A DNA stretch of 64,000 nucleotides from Liolophura sinensis (GCF_032854445.1 NC_088295.1:5022501-5086500), one strand, 5' to 3'; positions 14,353-25,510 are shown, numbered from the stretch's first letter. The notes: a model not told the origin generated them from the letters alone. Numbers and translations: made by a program.

Positions 14353-14864
14353 CAGTCGAGGACTACCACAAACTAAGAAACAATCGCCTTGACAAATATT
14401 ATCCACATTTATTTATATTACTAACACAGTAGATTAAATGGCAACAGTGGAATAAATTCCCCGGGCAGAGATTAACTGTTTGCACATGTATGTAAAATGC
14501 TTAAGTATACGTGTGTGTGCAAGTATTACCTGACCTGGAGTGCCTGGATGGTGAAGACATACGTGTGTAGTTCTTTTAAATATCTGGTATACAATAACAT
14601 GGCTCCTTGATAAAACAACAGTAACACGATGAAACAAAATTAAAACAAATCATATACGAAGCCTTCTACTCTGCACCGTCACACCATTACGTGCTACAGT
14701 AAGCGGTTTCCGTATAGCCTTTTCATTGATAATATTTCGCGGGGTACATTCTAAGACAACATTCTTAGTGTGCAGCCGCATTCGTTAGGGGTACATACAG
14801 CAAATGCAGGTTTATAGTGCTGTTAACAGGCCATGTAGTTAGACAAGAAGGTAATTATACAATC

Positions 14865-15700
14865 CTGGTGGCTATCACCAATACATTACCTGTCACTCTG
14901 GAGATTATAATCATGAGATTACCTGTCACTATGGTGACTGTCGTCAATAAATTACCTTTCACTCTGGTGACTATCATCATTAGATTCCCTGTCACTCTGA
15001 TGGTTTCATCATTAGATTCCCTTTCACTCTGGTGACTATCATCATTAGATTCCCTGTCACTCTGATGGCTTTCATCATTAGATTACCTGTGCCTCGAGTG
15101 ACTATCATCAACAGATTACCTGTCACTCTGATGACTTTTCATCAATAGATTACATCGTCACTCAGACTATCATCATTAGATTACCTGTAACTCTGGTGAC
15201 TGTCTTCAATAAATTACTCTTGTGACTATCATTAGATTACCTGTCACTCTGGTGACTGTCATCAGTAGATTACCTGTCACTCTGGTGGCTATCGTCATTA
15301 GATTAGCTGTCATTCGGGTGACAAACATCAATAGATTACCTGTCACGCTGGTGGCTATCATCCATAGAAGACTTGTCACTGGTGACTATCATCATTAAAT
15401 TACCTGTCACTATGGTGACTATTATCGCTTTATTATCTGTCACTTTGGGGACCACCAGCATTAGGTTATCTGTCACTCTTATCCTCACCAGATGACTTTG
15501 TCACTCTGGTGGCTAGTATCAATAGATGACTTGTCACTCTGGTGACTATCATCATTAGATTACCTGTCACTATGGTGGCTATTATCATGAGATTACCTGT
15601 CACTCTGGTGGCTATCATCAATAGATGACTTGTCACTCTGGTGACTAAAATGAATAGATTACCTGTTAATGTGGTGACTATCATCAAAAGATTACCGGGT
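14865..15700. repeat. About 33-bp tandem repeat (TACCTGTCACTCTGGTGACT)
   Basis: About 25 diverged copies of a unit like ATTACCTGTCACTCTGGTGA plus CTATCATCATTAG. Read on the minus strand each contains GACAGGTAATC, a good 5' splice-site match. It lies upstream of the first coding exon of the left (minus-strand) O-methyltransferase. Whether it copies an untranslated exon boundary cannot be seen. Confidence 0.85.
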
Positions 15701-15714
15701 GGGGAAGCGGGTGG

Positions 15715-15968
15715 GAGGGGGTCCTCCGTGGATCAGTTGGTTACGGAGCTGGCGCAGCGTAATGACCCATGAGCCTCTCACCAATACGGTCGCTTGAGTT
15801 GAAGTCCAGCTCATGCTGGTAAGATCCTGGAGCAACCTGCTGATCGTCGTGGGTTTCCCCCTGGCTGTGCCCGGTTTCCTCCCCCACCATAATGCTAGCC
15901 GCCGTCGTCTAAATGAAACATTCTTGAGTACGGCGTAAAACACCAATCAAACAAATAAATAAATAAAT
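15715..15968 (+). mobile_element. tRNA-headed SINE, diverged full copy
   Basis: Runs from GGTCCTCCGTGGATCAGTTG through TTCTTGAGTACGGCGTAAAA to the AAATAAATAAATAAAT tail. It sits at the edge of the 33-bp repeat; a possible short duplication (AGATTACC) flanks it but belongs to the repeat unit. Confidence 0.9.
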
Positions 15969-15969
15969 A

Positions 15970-18969
15970 GATTACCCTTCACTTTGGTTACTATCATTAA
16001 AGGGGAAAAAAACTTTAAAAAAAGAAACTATAAGCTGAAAGGAGGCCATTTTTTTACCAACTTGAGGTGCATGTCAGAATTTTTATGGCATGCACCTGCG
16101 AGGAAATGCATACTTTTATCAATGGTATTTGTTTGATATTTAAATTTTCTTCTCCTTTAAGAGAATAAGACAATGATCTGTTTTATGAGAGGAAGAAATT
16201 CGATCGAAGTACCTGAGTAAACAACTCATATGTACCACTAGCAGTGACGTAACTGATAACCCTCTTCAGTGTGTGACACATACGTGCTTAGCCATTAAAG
16301 CGAGCTCATTTATGTGTATGGTGGAAGGCAAGGGACCTCAAACTTCATGGAAGACGACATGACACGGCGGTGGGTTATCAAGTATTCAGTCCGAGGATGG
16401 GATTGAACCATCACCTGGCTCCTGTGACTGAGCGCTTGGAGAGTAAGCACCCCGTCTTGCAGTATGGTTTCTGTGCTATATCCATTATCTTGGACAAGCC
16501 TGTAGCTCTGTAAGTCGTCATGTGTCTGTCCGTGTGTCTGTCAATCGGTCTCATTTTTGTATACAGCATCCTATATTTTAACATTGGCCGTTCTCTTAAC
16601 GAGGACATGAGTGCAATACAACATGGATTTTTTGCGGAATGCCGCAGCTAAGGAGAATTTGCGCTTGTTTAATTGTATCATGGACGTTTTAGGACAGGTA
16701 CGTGAACCAGGGTAAGAGCTATGAGACAATTACCATATTGTGAGGGACACACCTGGGGAGTCACGTTATCAGCTCCTAGCCTTCGAGCTGATGCCTTGCT
16801 GCACAGCTCTGGCCTACAGCCGGATCAAACACGTCCGCTGTTCCAGCCAAAACAGAGCCGTAAGTTGTTATGTTATAAAGACGTAAGATCTGAGTCGATC
16901 AAACCGACTGGTGATCTCGGTCCTACCTTGTTGGACCCGGGTTACAGATGAAGCAGCTAGCCGTGTCTTGTGCAGTCAATCCTGATCTCCCCACTGTATC
17001 TGCTCTGAGGTCACCCCGGCAAGAGCATGGAGAATCGAGGTCAGGTCAACCCACACCTGGTGTCCCGATCATGTGAGCACCGCACAGGTGTGGACAGGCC
17101 ACATTAAAGTATGACTGACGACAGACAAACACAGTGTTCATGTAACGTGGAGATTATATCATAGTATTGATATTATATCATAGATACCATCCTCAGCTGC
17201 AAACCGTTTCGGTATTTATTCTGTAAATTTGAAGATTTTTTACATACATGTACATACATGCTGCATGTACAACTTCAACGATTTCAAACATGTACAAATT
17301 GTAAACTGCAACTATGAGGCATACTAGAATATACCAATATTAACACATATGTACAAGAGAACTAGACATTTGTACCATTGTTTTGCAGATATGCATAAAC
17401 AAGTAGGGAATAAATAACAAAAATGGTTTGTCACAGTCCCCTGGTGTAACGTCGCGTTATCTAACGAATAATGATTACATCGTGCATTAGAGCTAGCTCA
17501 TCCAAATGCTATCTTATCAGCGGTGATCGGCATGCTTATTTTCAGTGCGTGTCCGTTATGTTTGTGTCTGCGTGTGTGAGAGTCTGGTGCATGAATTGTA
17601 ACATTAATGTTACAATATACATATATTTTGGAGGGTGAAACAGGCTGCATTGTCTGCGAAAATCAATTCCAATTAAAAGAAAATCGTGGTCGTAAATGTC
17701 ACATTTAGCAAATAAATGATAACTAACAAACGACATACTGACACGAAGAGGAGACCTGTTCACCACCTCGTTGTCATATGGGGCTATTCAACATACAACA
17801 ATCACGTAGTCGTACTAAACCAGACGAATGGTTTGTAAAAGTTGACCAAAGGCTGTGACCATAAATATAGGCATCACATTATTCATTTGAACACTATACA
17901 GATATGCACAATATGTTAGAGAAAGACAACAACATGTATAGTATCTGCACAAGTGACGCTGACACCTGATTAACAATGTATTAACGTACCGAGCAGATCT
18001 GCTTGGAGGCGGCTACATGTACATGTGTAGTGGTCTCCAACGGCCCTAAGACTGCACGAACGGCCATACACGAACGCCGTGGATATTTTATCGTCATCAA
18101 GGCTCTTGGAAGTCTAGAAATCATGGGATGTATCAAACATATATGGAATACACACTGCAGATCACGGAAGAATAACGCATGTACACAGGTGATCAGGTTG
18201 TCAGGAAAGGCTTTCAACGCTCCAGGGACACAAATCGCAACAGTTTTCTCTCTATAGCAAAATGTTATTGTGTTTTATTTATGTATTTGATTGAAGTTTT
18301 ACACCGCACAAGAATATGGGCTATGGATACCTATATTCCACCTGCCTAGAGTGATATCATCTCAGCAGACAGACCATACACTACTGACACCTCTGCCCAT
18401 AGCTGTCAATGTCTATTGTTTAGTTGATGTATGTTTCGTCTATTGTAGGCTTCATCTACTGTTCAATTGCTTAAAGAACAATGTAACTCTCTCTTGTCAA
18501 TCTGTTGTTTGTTTCCTCTTTGGCCATATCTTGAGATCAACAACTTTGCCTCTCTTTAAATACCCATTGTTGTAACCAGTTGATCATTATGCTTGATAAC
18601 GGTATTAGTACCTATACCCAAACGTCGCTCATTGGCTGAAGAGATGTTGTAATCCATGTATTCGTTTTGTTGCACAAGAATATGATGTTAGTGTACACCC
18701 GTATTATAGACGCATTTTAATGAAAGCATGGAAACAAAGATTCATTCCAAAACATATTGATCAGCACGTGGCAAGTAACATAACTGGACCGAACTAGTTA
18801 CCTCGCATGCATGGCCTACTCAGTTCCAGTATTAAAATGACATGCAGGCACGGTACACCCGTCAAACAATCCAACCAACGCTCCCCACTCCCCCTCCCCC
18901 ACTCCCACCCCCACAACGGCAGAGATTTGTGATCAGAGCTCTCAACTCAAACTTCGTTCTGTGATGACG
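15970..18969. other. Intergenic or 5' region, no gene supported
   Basis: No ORF has codon structure or neighbours to support it. It contains a SINE tail fragment at about 18275-18315 (TTTATGTATTTGATTGAAGT, then TTTACACCGCA). The left O-methyltransferase's untranslated first exon should lie somewhere upstream of 14051 on the minus strand and may be here, but I could not place it. Confidence 0.5.
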
Positions 18970-19118
18970 GACTACCACGTGACACCACATAGATAGGTCT
19001 GATATATATAGTGAAACAGCAGCGCAGGGCTATAAGTATGTCAGAACGGCGACTGCTTAGAGTGTAGATAGTGAAGTGACCGTTTGGGGAATTGGCGCTT
19101 AAGCTCTACACTTTCACG
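18970..19118 (+). promoter_or_regulatory. Candidate promoter and untranslated first exon, plus strand
   Basis: An E-box (CCACGTGAC near 18975), a TATA-like GATATATATAG near 19001 and a second CTATAAGTA near 19030 precede about 60-80 bases that end in a strong 5' splice site (TTTCACG then GTAAGTTAC, donor at 19119). The next plus-strand acceptor belonging to a recognised gene is 35865-35880, before the right O-methyltransferase coding exon. This could therefore be that gene's untranslated exon, with the Polinton inside the intron. Inference only. Confidence 0.4.
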
Positions 19119-20203
19119 GTAAGTTACATTTAGTGCCTGTTTAGGAATGCCTAAGTTAATGGATCGTGCAGGAATACAGCGTGTGTGTATGTTAGTCTTC
19201 GTGGCAGCTCATGTATTGTTATTCTTGTTGAGATAATTAGTGTGGTACTGGGGGCGTACATTTCTACTTACACCATAATCTCACACCATTTACGCACGGG
19301 ATAAAACGGGCCCAAGAACAGTGTGGGTCTATGCTCTAAAGTAGAGATATACCTACTGCCTCCGTGGAGTTTACATCTCCAATATACCTAGAGGCCATAC
19401 TTTTTATAGCAGCGACGGCAAAAGCACGGCCCGTGCATTATACAACCTGATACCAGATGACTATTTTCGCCTTATGTGAACAACTCCACGTGATGGCAAA
19501 CGCACCGAACTGTTGAGCAGTGCGCTATTTATGCTCAAGCTGAACCATAGCAATTTAAATATATTTACACACTTAACACTTGATTTTGTATAACAGAATT
19601 CAGAGGGGATACAAGTATAGGCCTAGCTATCGTGTGTTCTTCATTGTGCTCTCGACGCTGGATGACCCAAGACATAAGCTGATATACAAGATATTTTACA
19701 ATATCCAGTCGATTAGACTGCAGTGACATCTTGATGCTTATATGCCGTACGAAGAGCGGTGATTTGCTTTGTCTTTAACTCTACAGAAAAGCCACCGCTT
19801 GCCTTGGCATACACAATTACTTCTTCATTCGCCATTTTGAATAACTTACTATTCACTCGCTAATATGTGAGTAAATAGTTCATTTTTATTTTGGATGTTT
19901 TTGATTAATTCAGATGTAGACAGTTGCTTCATTTTTATACAATTGGTACCGATCTAGATTCAAGGAATGTTAAAATACTAATTAAATATCTTATATTCCT
20001 CTGTCAAGAATTATCCCTAAATTTTGGGGGAAATAACTGCTCTTATGGCGCCCACCTTGTCTCGGTTCCGTATGATCACATAGAAAGGGGCCTGATCTGG
20101 AATGATATGCTCTGTGATTTCGGCACACTGTAGACGTAGATCTTCAAACATTCCGAGCTGAAAATGAGATATAGCTGCTCACCATGCATGGTAACTTCCA
20201 TGT
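19119..20203. other. Non-coding stretch left of the Polinton
   Basis: AT-rich, without repeats or convincing ORFs. If the preceding splice donor is real this is intron. Confidence 0.45.
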
Positions 20204-20392
20204 TCATTTATGTATTGATTTGGTGGTTTACGCCGAACTTAAGAATGTTTCCTTTAAACGACGGCGGCCCGCATTATGGTGGGAAGCCTTTCACATCCCA
20301 GGGGAAAGTTGAATTCACAGTGACAGCATTGGTTAGAGGCTCCTGACTCATTGTGCCGCGCCTGCACGCTAGCACCTCGTCCACGGAGGCTC
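20204..20392 (-). mobile_element. Diverged, internally deleted SINE
   Basis: TTTATGTATTGATTTGGTGG, GTTTACGCCGAACTTAAGAA, GACGGCGGCCCGCATTATGG, then a shortened head ending in CCACGGAGGC. It lies about 200 bases outside the left Polinton end. Confidence 0.85.
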
Positions 20393-20600
20393 TGATGACC
20401 TCCATCAGGGATACTAACCAGAGGAACTACGGTTCTTTCATAAACAGATAGAACGTTAATATCTCTTCAGTTAAAGGCACGAGAGATCAGAAATTACAGT
20501 GTCATTTATAATCACCTATCTGTACCACTTGTGTGGCAGTACTTTATTCTGCCAATGCACAAGTTCGGCACTCACGTCCAACTCTTCGAATTGCGTTCTA

Positions 20601-20657
20601 AGCGCCCCCCCCCCCTTGGGGCCCTCCCCAGAAAAAATAGAGGCCCCCAGCCCCCCA
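20601..20657 (+). repeat. Polinton left terminal inverted repeat
   Basis: AGCG, then 11 C, then TTGGGGCCCTCCCCA, then an A-rich spacer and TAGAGGCCCCCA. It matches the reverse complement of 35481-35533 with a few differences. It begins with AG, as Polinton ends usually do. At about 50 bp the repeat is short for the class. Confidence 0.9.
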
Positions 20658-20725
20658 GCGGAGGGTCTGGCGGCTATCGAAATTTCTTATTAGGTATACA
20701 GCGCATACAATGAATCATCATCATC

Positions 20726-21034
20726 ATGGGATCTCCCGCTCAGGCGGCGCAGGCGCTGGAAACGACCAGCCCACCGTCCGCGGACGGCGGGCCTCTTTGG
20801 GCGAAGTTAGTCGGCACGGTGCAAGACTTGCGAAGCTACAAAGAAGTCACCCACAGCATGTTTGAAGACGGCCGCGTGCACGCGGGCCGGCTGCTCGTTC
20901 TGAAGCTATTCACCAACGACGTGTGCGCTTCGGTGGAGCACCTCGAGCCCATCCGGCAGTATTATGAAAACCGGCTGCTGCCCGAGCTAATGAGGCAACA
21001 ACCCTACCCACTGGGCCCTCCCCAGAACAAATAG
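20726..21034 (+). CDS. Small Polinton ORF, unknown function (102 aa)
   Basis: ATG start MGSPAQAAQALET; central part VTHSMFEDGRVHAGRLLVLK is followed by a charged helix. The last codons (PLGPPQNK) fall in an internal copy of the terminal-repeat motif, so the original C-terminus may differ. It is the first ORF from the left end and is followed on the same strand by the 329-residue ORF. No domain recognised. Confidence 0.6.
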   Translation: MGSPAQAAQALETTSPPSADGGPLWAKLVGTVQDLRSYKEVTHSMFEDGRVHAGRLLVLKLFTNDVCASVEHLEPIRQYYENRLLPELMRQQPYPLGPPQNK

Positions 21035-21052
21035 AGGCCCCCAGCCCCTTCT
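21010..21052 (+). repeat. Internal copy of the Polinton terminal-repeat core
   Basis: CTGGGCCCTCCCCAGAACAA followed by ATAGAGGCCCCCAGCCCC, about 90 percent identical to 20616-20655 and in the same orientation, 395 bp inward. It contains a 5-bp-stem hairpin CTGGG/CCCAG (21011-21025). Confidence 0.85.
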
Positions 21053-21139
21053 CGTGTCGCAGTTAGACATATCGGTCTTTCGGTCTATCCCCCCGCCGAA
21101 ACACGTACCAGAACGGCCAACCAGAACGACAAAACAGAC

Positions 21140-22129
21140 ATGGCGTCTAATAATGTCACCTTCGACTGCGCTGAGCTCATCGCCGCTTGCGAGGCCGCCA
21201 AGGCCTCCGGCAAGCCGCTTCCGACGGTCTTCTCGATTGAAACCTCCGCCCGCCCGGGCCCCCACGGTACGAAGAACATGGGGCTCCACGCCGCCACCCC
21301 TGGCAAGAAGGGGCGGCTGATGGCGCGAGTTCTCAAGGAGAAGCACCTCTGCCAAATCCCCATTCTCGACGACGTCGAAGCCTCCCGCATCAACGCGGAG
21401 CGCGGCGGCAAGTACGGGGGCGTGAAGAAGCGCGAACGCCACCCTACCCTCAGTGTACAGCTATACAAGCACCGCGTCGAGACAGACGACCAAGGCGGCT
21501 CCAAAGGAGCCCTGCCCGGCGGGGACCAGAAGTCCGAGTACTTCCACGTCTGCCAGTTCGTCGATGAATTCTTCAACGCGACGATGAAGGAACGCCTAAC
21601 CGACAAGACCATCATCCTCCGGGATGCTCGCCGCAAGGACTACCCGCCCGGCGTGGTCGTCGTGCCCAACACCACGATTGTCCCGCTCTTCCAGACCCAC
21701 GTGTCGATGGAGGCAAAGAGGGATCCCGGTACTGAGCTGGCAAATCCGATCTGCCGCACGAACATGAAGTTCGACAAGGACACGGGCCTCCCCAAAAAGG
21801 CCACATTCTTCGACTACGCGAAGGCCCACCGCGACGCCAAGACTGGCAAGCGCACCTATGAGCCTCTAACCTTTGACGGCCACCCGGTGACGGCGCACAA
21901 TGTCCACCTGATCCGCTCTCACTCTGTCTTCAGCGGCATTGTCAATATGAACGCTGTCTGCGCCTCGAACATGGGCCTCTCCATTCCCTCAGAGATGGAG
22001 GTGGTCGTCGTGGAGCCGCCCGCCAGCCACAGTATCACGGTCCACGACGTCTTCGAGGGAGACGAGCTCGACGACGGCGACACCGCGGTCCCGCCCGCCA
22101 GCCGCCGTACCACCAAGGGGGGCCGCTAG
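21140..22129 (+). CDS. Polinton protein of unknown function, 329 aa (possible ssDNA-binding role)
   Basis: Single intact ORF beginning MASNNVTFDCAELIAACEAA and ending in an acidic stretch (FEGDELDDGD) then a basic tail (RRTTKGGR). It contains many Lys/Arg patches and a late segment with HSVFSGIVNMN. An acidic C-terminus on a soluble 300-residue replication-side protein is reminiscent of single-stranded DNA-binding proteins, but no signature was recognised and that is a guess. It is one of the few ORFs here without a frameshift. It converges on the minus-strand block to its right, with hairpins between. Confidence 0.7.
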   Translation: MASNNVTFDCAELIAACEAAKASGKPLPTVFSIETSARPGPHGTKNMGLHAATPGKKGRLMARVLKEKHLCQIPILDDVEASRINAERGGKYGGVKKRERHPTLSVQLYKHRVETDDQGGSKGALPGGDQKSEYFHVCQFVDEFFNATMKERLTDKTIILRDARRKDYPPGVVVVPNTTIVPLFQTHVSMEAKRDPGTELANPICRTNMKFDKDTGLPKKATFFDYAKAHRDAKTGKRTYEPLTFDGHPVTAHNVHLIRSHSVFSGIVNMNAVCASNMGLSIPSEMEVVVVEPPASHSITVHDVFEGDELDDGDTAVPPASRRTTKGGR

Positions 22130-22202
22130 CGCAAAAAATCCGGAGCCCGCCGTTAGGGTGGTGATTAATTGGTAACAGGGGAGCTATAAATCAGGCCTTT
22201 TT

Positions 22203-22241
22203 GGACCATGGGTTCGAGCCCAACACTGGGCACCTCCCCAG
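22203..22241. terminator. Two hairpins between convergent Polinton genes (possible 3'-end signal)
   Basis: GGGTTCGAGCCC (22210-22221) and CTGGGCACCTCCCCAG (22226-22241) can each fold into a short stem-loop. The second shares its stem with the hairpin in both terminal repeats and the internal copy. Position between the plus ORF ending at 22129 and the minus ORF ending at 22246 suits a transcript-end signal. Inference. Confidence 0.35.
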
Positions 22242-22245
22242 AACA

Positions 22246-22926
22246 TCAATCGGAAAGAGCGTTTTTCAGCTCTTGCCGAGCTACTTTTCGGCCGCGATCT
22301 ATAAGCTGTTTTTTCGTGCTTTCATCGATCTCTACGGCGTTGAATGCCTTACGAGACTTAGCGCGTATCTCCTGCTTCAGATCAGAGTAGTTCTTGAGCT
22401 CCTGAACGACTTGCTTGAACTCTACGTCCGAAATAACACCATCAGATAATGCCGTAGATACCTGCGCACGGATGCTGTTAAATTTGGCCGCAGCCAACAG
22501 CCGTATATCGTTATGTTTCTTGGCCTTTGCGTGAAGTCGGCGGCTAACGAATTTTCCGGCGATATTTAAGACACCGCAAGCTAGGGCCGCAGCTTCCATG
22601 GCCAAGACAGCAGGGACTGCAATTATTGTTGTGAGTAGTCCCACGCCTGCAACCCCTAGTCCCAAACCGGCCCTGAGCATGGCCGAATCAAGGGCCTCGG
22701 CGGCTAAGACACCGCGCCGGTACTTTTTGTACAAGGCCCGACGGAGATCTCGCTCAGATTCAAGCTGATTCTGTATTTCGCTGATATACTGCAGACGATG
22801 GGCGTGCGCCACGCTCTCCGGCGGCGCGGTCGGGGCCAAGGGGTTTTCAACCATAATCGTCGGCAAGGAGTCTTCATCCGTGATCGTCGGGTACAGTCGC
22901 CCCATATTGTCCGTCCTACGAATCAT
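22246..22926 (-). CDS. Conserved Polinton membrane/helical protein, 226 aa, unknown function
   Basis: Starts MIRRTDNMGRLYP. A coiled helical segment (ISEIQNQLESERDLRRALYK) precedes a hydrophobic stretch at about residues 85-118 (GLGLGVAGVGLLTTIIAVPA), then a basic helical C-terminal half with ALSDGVISDVEFKQVVQELK. The combination of a hydrophobic hairpin and an EF-hand-like helical repeat recurs in metazoan Polintons as far as I recall. It overlaps the end of the upstream minus ORF by 11 bases, so it is the last gene of a compact minus-strand unit. Intact here. Confidence 0.75.
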   Translation of the reverse strand: MIRRTDNMGRLYPTITDEDSLPTIMVENPLAPTAPPESVAHAHRLQYISEIQNQLESERDLRRALYKKYRRGVLAAEALDSAMLRAGLGLGVAGVGLLTTIIAVPAVLAMEAAALACGVLNIAGKFVSRRLHAKAKKHNDIRLLAAAKFNSIRAQVSTALSDGVISDVEFKQVVQELKNYSDLKQEIRAKSRKAFNAVEIDESTKKQLIDRGRKVARQELKNALSD

Positions 22927-23131
22927 TAACGTCGGTTAGCTCTAAATTGTCATCGGGGCTACTAACACGAAAGCGGCGAAGTCTTATACCGGACTCTAGA
23001 TTACCTCGAAATTTGAAGTCTCCGCCATGCCGATTCGTGTACCCTCGAGACAGCTCTTGATGATTGGTATCACCTGGGCCTGTATTTTGATCATAATTCT
23101 GAGCTCCTTTCCATCGTGATTTGCAGGCCAC
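22916..23131 (-). CDS. Small basic Polinton ORF (71 aa), unknown
   Basis: MACKSRWKGAQNYDQ to NLELTDVNDS, rich in Arg/Gly/Asn. Tight spacing (8 bases after the upstream stop, 11-base overlap with the next start) is the main support for it being real. No homologue recognised. Confidence 0.55.
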   Translation of the reverse strand: MACKSRWKGAQNYDQNTGPGDTNHQELSRGYTNRHGGDFKFRGNLESGIRLRRFRVSSPDDNLELTDVNDS

Positions 23132-23138
23132 TTTAGCT

Positions 23139-23757
23139 TCACCCAGTAATCAAGCTGGTAGTGCTACGAGAGGCCGTGCCAAGTATGATGTCGAAGATAA
23201 GTATAGATCCAGGGTTTTCTAGTAGTGTGTCATTAAAATAGGTTTGCGCGGTAAGACGCACGGTCTCTACACCCGGCGTCGCAGTTAGTGTAAAGTAACC
23301 TCCTCCTTCCATAGCTATATGACAGGGGCTGGTTGGTGCGTACGACACGAAAGAGGCTCCAGAGTTGAAAACTTTTTTCACCTCGGCCCCGGTGGTCTGG
23401 ACCGACATCAGGGTCACCTTCACATCTATCAACCAATCGGGGTCCCGAGCTCTGGTAAGAACAAAGCGGTCTTCAAGGCGAATTAATGAGAGTTTTTGTT
23501 CTTCAATCACCTCAGACGGCGACCTGCGCTCTTGCTCTGCAGAGGATGAGACATCTTCAAGGGAAGCAAAACGTGGCAGGTTCTGCTTGCACCCCCGTAA
23601 TCTTTTTGCGGCTGTACTTGCCACTTTGAAACTGGAAGGCGTAGATTTTACCTTTCTGGCCTTGAAGTTCGAACTCCGACACATCTGCCAAGTCGCTTAA
23701 AGTCAGACACGCAGACCTGGGACCGGCTGCGTCCACCATACTCATTGTATTTCTAGG
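23139..23757 (-). pseudogene. Polinton structural-type protein, frameshifted
   Basis: The start codon overlaps the stop of the upstream gene (ATGA). The first frame (MSMVDAAGPRSACLTLSDLA ...) runs to about 23560; the second begins about 23600 and runs to 23139 with SLIRLEDRFVLTR, DPDWLIDVKVTL and AMEGGGYFTLTA. The beta-rich, Gly/Ser-rich composition suits a virion surface or minor capsid protein. One frame change separates the halves. The role is inferred only from its place between a likely penton-type gene and membrane ORFs. Confidence 0.6.
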
Positions 23758-24424
23758 GTAGCACTGAGGTACCCTACATTCATATACTTGCCGTCTTTGT
23801 CTAAAAGCGCCACGGTCAAGTGCGTTATATAGTAGGCGCGCAAGGTTTTGTACTGTGGGTTGGGAAAAGAAACCGTCTTCCCACAGTCATCCCTTCACCA
23901 GTCAGGGCGATGGCTTTAAGTAGTGTGGAACCGCCACCGAAATCTGAGGTTATTCTCACGTTTTCTGAGGTGCTAAGTTCATCTAAATGCACGAAGACTT
24001 CTTTGTGTGAGACCAACTTAGGTAGGTTTTCACCCCCCACAGTCCCCTCTATAGGCATATTCCCGTTGGAGAACCCTAAGATGGGGGCAAGCTTTCGGAG
24101 TATTATGAAGGTATTTCTAGGGAGGGTAAGGACTAGGCGGCCCGTGGCTTCATTCAATCCCAGAGAAACCCCATGCGGGCGGAATATATCCTTGTCCAAA
24201 GTACATACATTGTAGTAGCCCCTCGGCACTTCGATGCGTACTACTTCGCCGCCGCCAACTCCAAACAAGAAGCCCATTCCGGAGGGGATATTCACCCAGG
24301 CTGGGTAGAATGTTATCTCGCGAAGGGCGGTTTTAAGGCGGCCGTTGAGGTTGTTAAGGGCATGAGGCAGCGTGTGCTGTGCCCCATTTAGAATGTCAGT
24401 CAATGTGATGAACATTTTAGCCAC
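23747..24424 (-). pseudogene. Probable minor capsid (penton-type, single jelly-roll) protein, frameshifted
   Basis: Starts MAKMFITLTDILNGAQHTLP. Early segments TALREITFYPAWVNIPSGM and later KEVFVHLDELSTSEN recall the Polinton minor capsid protein family, which forms the virion vertices. The first frame leaves the family pattern at about 23890; the matching C-terminal codons lie in another frame and end at 23747, so there is one frameshift. It heads the minus-strand block of four genes and starts one base away from the divergent plus-strand gene at 24426. Assignment to the penton role is from memory of the family, not from a structure. Confidence 0.65.
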
Positions 24425-24425
24425 G

Positions 24426-25510
24426 ATGAACAGCGAGGTTTACAGGTTCAATAGAGAGGCCATTTACAAGGCCGGGGCATTTCATAGTATCTAAACCCAT
24501 GCAGAGCAGCTCACGCGATTTGACATCTACATCGATGAAAAGAAGGCCTTTCCAGTTCAGTTCACAGATGTGTTGGCCAAGTACCGGCTGCCAAAGATAA
24601 CCGACAATGAAATTGTTCGGGCCTGGAACACCAATCCTATGCAATTCTGGCAGAACCAAGTGAACTTAGCGGTCTGGTGCGCAACCACGGGCTGTGGCGT
24701 CTCTGCAAAAGACCATCTTCTCGCCCCAACGAATAAGGGCCCTGTACACGTTCCATGTGTATTACCAAGTTAGGCGGATCTTGGAAGAGATCCAGGCCCC
24801 CCTGCCGCAAGACAGAGCGTGAACGACATTCAAAAACCCCTACGACGAAAGGGCCTATGAGAGGATTTGTAGGGAGTTCCGCGTAGATGCGCACACAGAC
24901 TGGAGGCGCGGGGGGGGGGGGGGAAATCACGGCCTCGGAGTGGCATATTACTATGTCACGAGAACGGGCTACCGCCCCATTGGCGATGGGACCTTCTATC
25001 CGAGCAGGATGTCGTTCTCTAGAAAGCCTACAGCGCTCCACGTCGACTACATCGAGCAGAACGCCGAGGAGGCTTGGGCGGCGTTCATTGTCGACACATC
25101 CCAAAGATTCACGCAGCCGGGCGTAGAGCGCCTAAACGATTCCATCCGGACATACGTGTGGGCTATTCTAGGCGCCCAAGTGCAAACAAGGGCGCGTATT
25201 CTAGGCACGGGCACATCCTTCGACGCGCAAAAACAGTTTGCCGCGAACGTTGAAGACGTTATTTCCTCTCCGATCGACCTTCCGTCTGCTATCAAACGCT
25301 ACCAGGACGTGCTACAGTATGCCGGGAGCGCTGTAGACTTTGTGTATGGCATAGGCCTATATATGGCCCCCAGCGACATGCTTCTGCAGATCGGCCATGT
25401 GGCGAACTACAACAACAAAATTGTCATGGCCACAGAGGACCAGAAGCTAGGCGCCAATGAGGGTGTGAACGCTAAGGTGCCGCCCACTTTGCACAAGCGC
25501 GCACCTTTCC
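24426..25510 (+). pseudogene. Conserved Polinton protein, multiply frameshifted
   Basis: Starts MNSEVYRFNREAIYKAGAFH, then changes frame at about 24490, 24740, 24820 and at a run of about 14 G (24910-24923). The final frame is open through RPGVERLNDSIR-like coding with SIRTYVWAILGAQVQTR, FDAQKQFAANVEDVISSP and GIGLYMAPSDMLLQIG. A plus-strand frame formally continues to 26235, but beyond about 25510 it is only the antisense of the next gene. The family recurs in metazoan Polintons, probably a structural protein; the exact role is unknown. This is the most damaged gene of the element. Confidence 0.65.

Noticed and set aside
16721-16951. 76-residue ORF
   Set aside because: No homologue or context; consistent with chance.
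21085-21636. Minus-strand ORFs opposite the 329-residue Polinton gene
   Set aside because: GC-rich shadow frames of the plus-strand gene.
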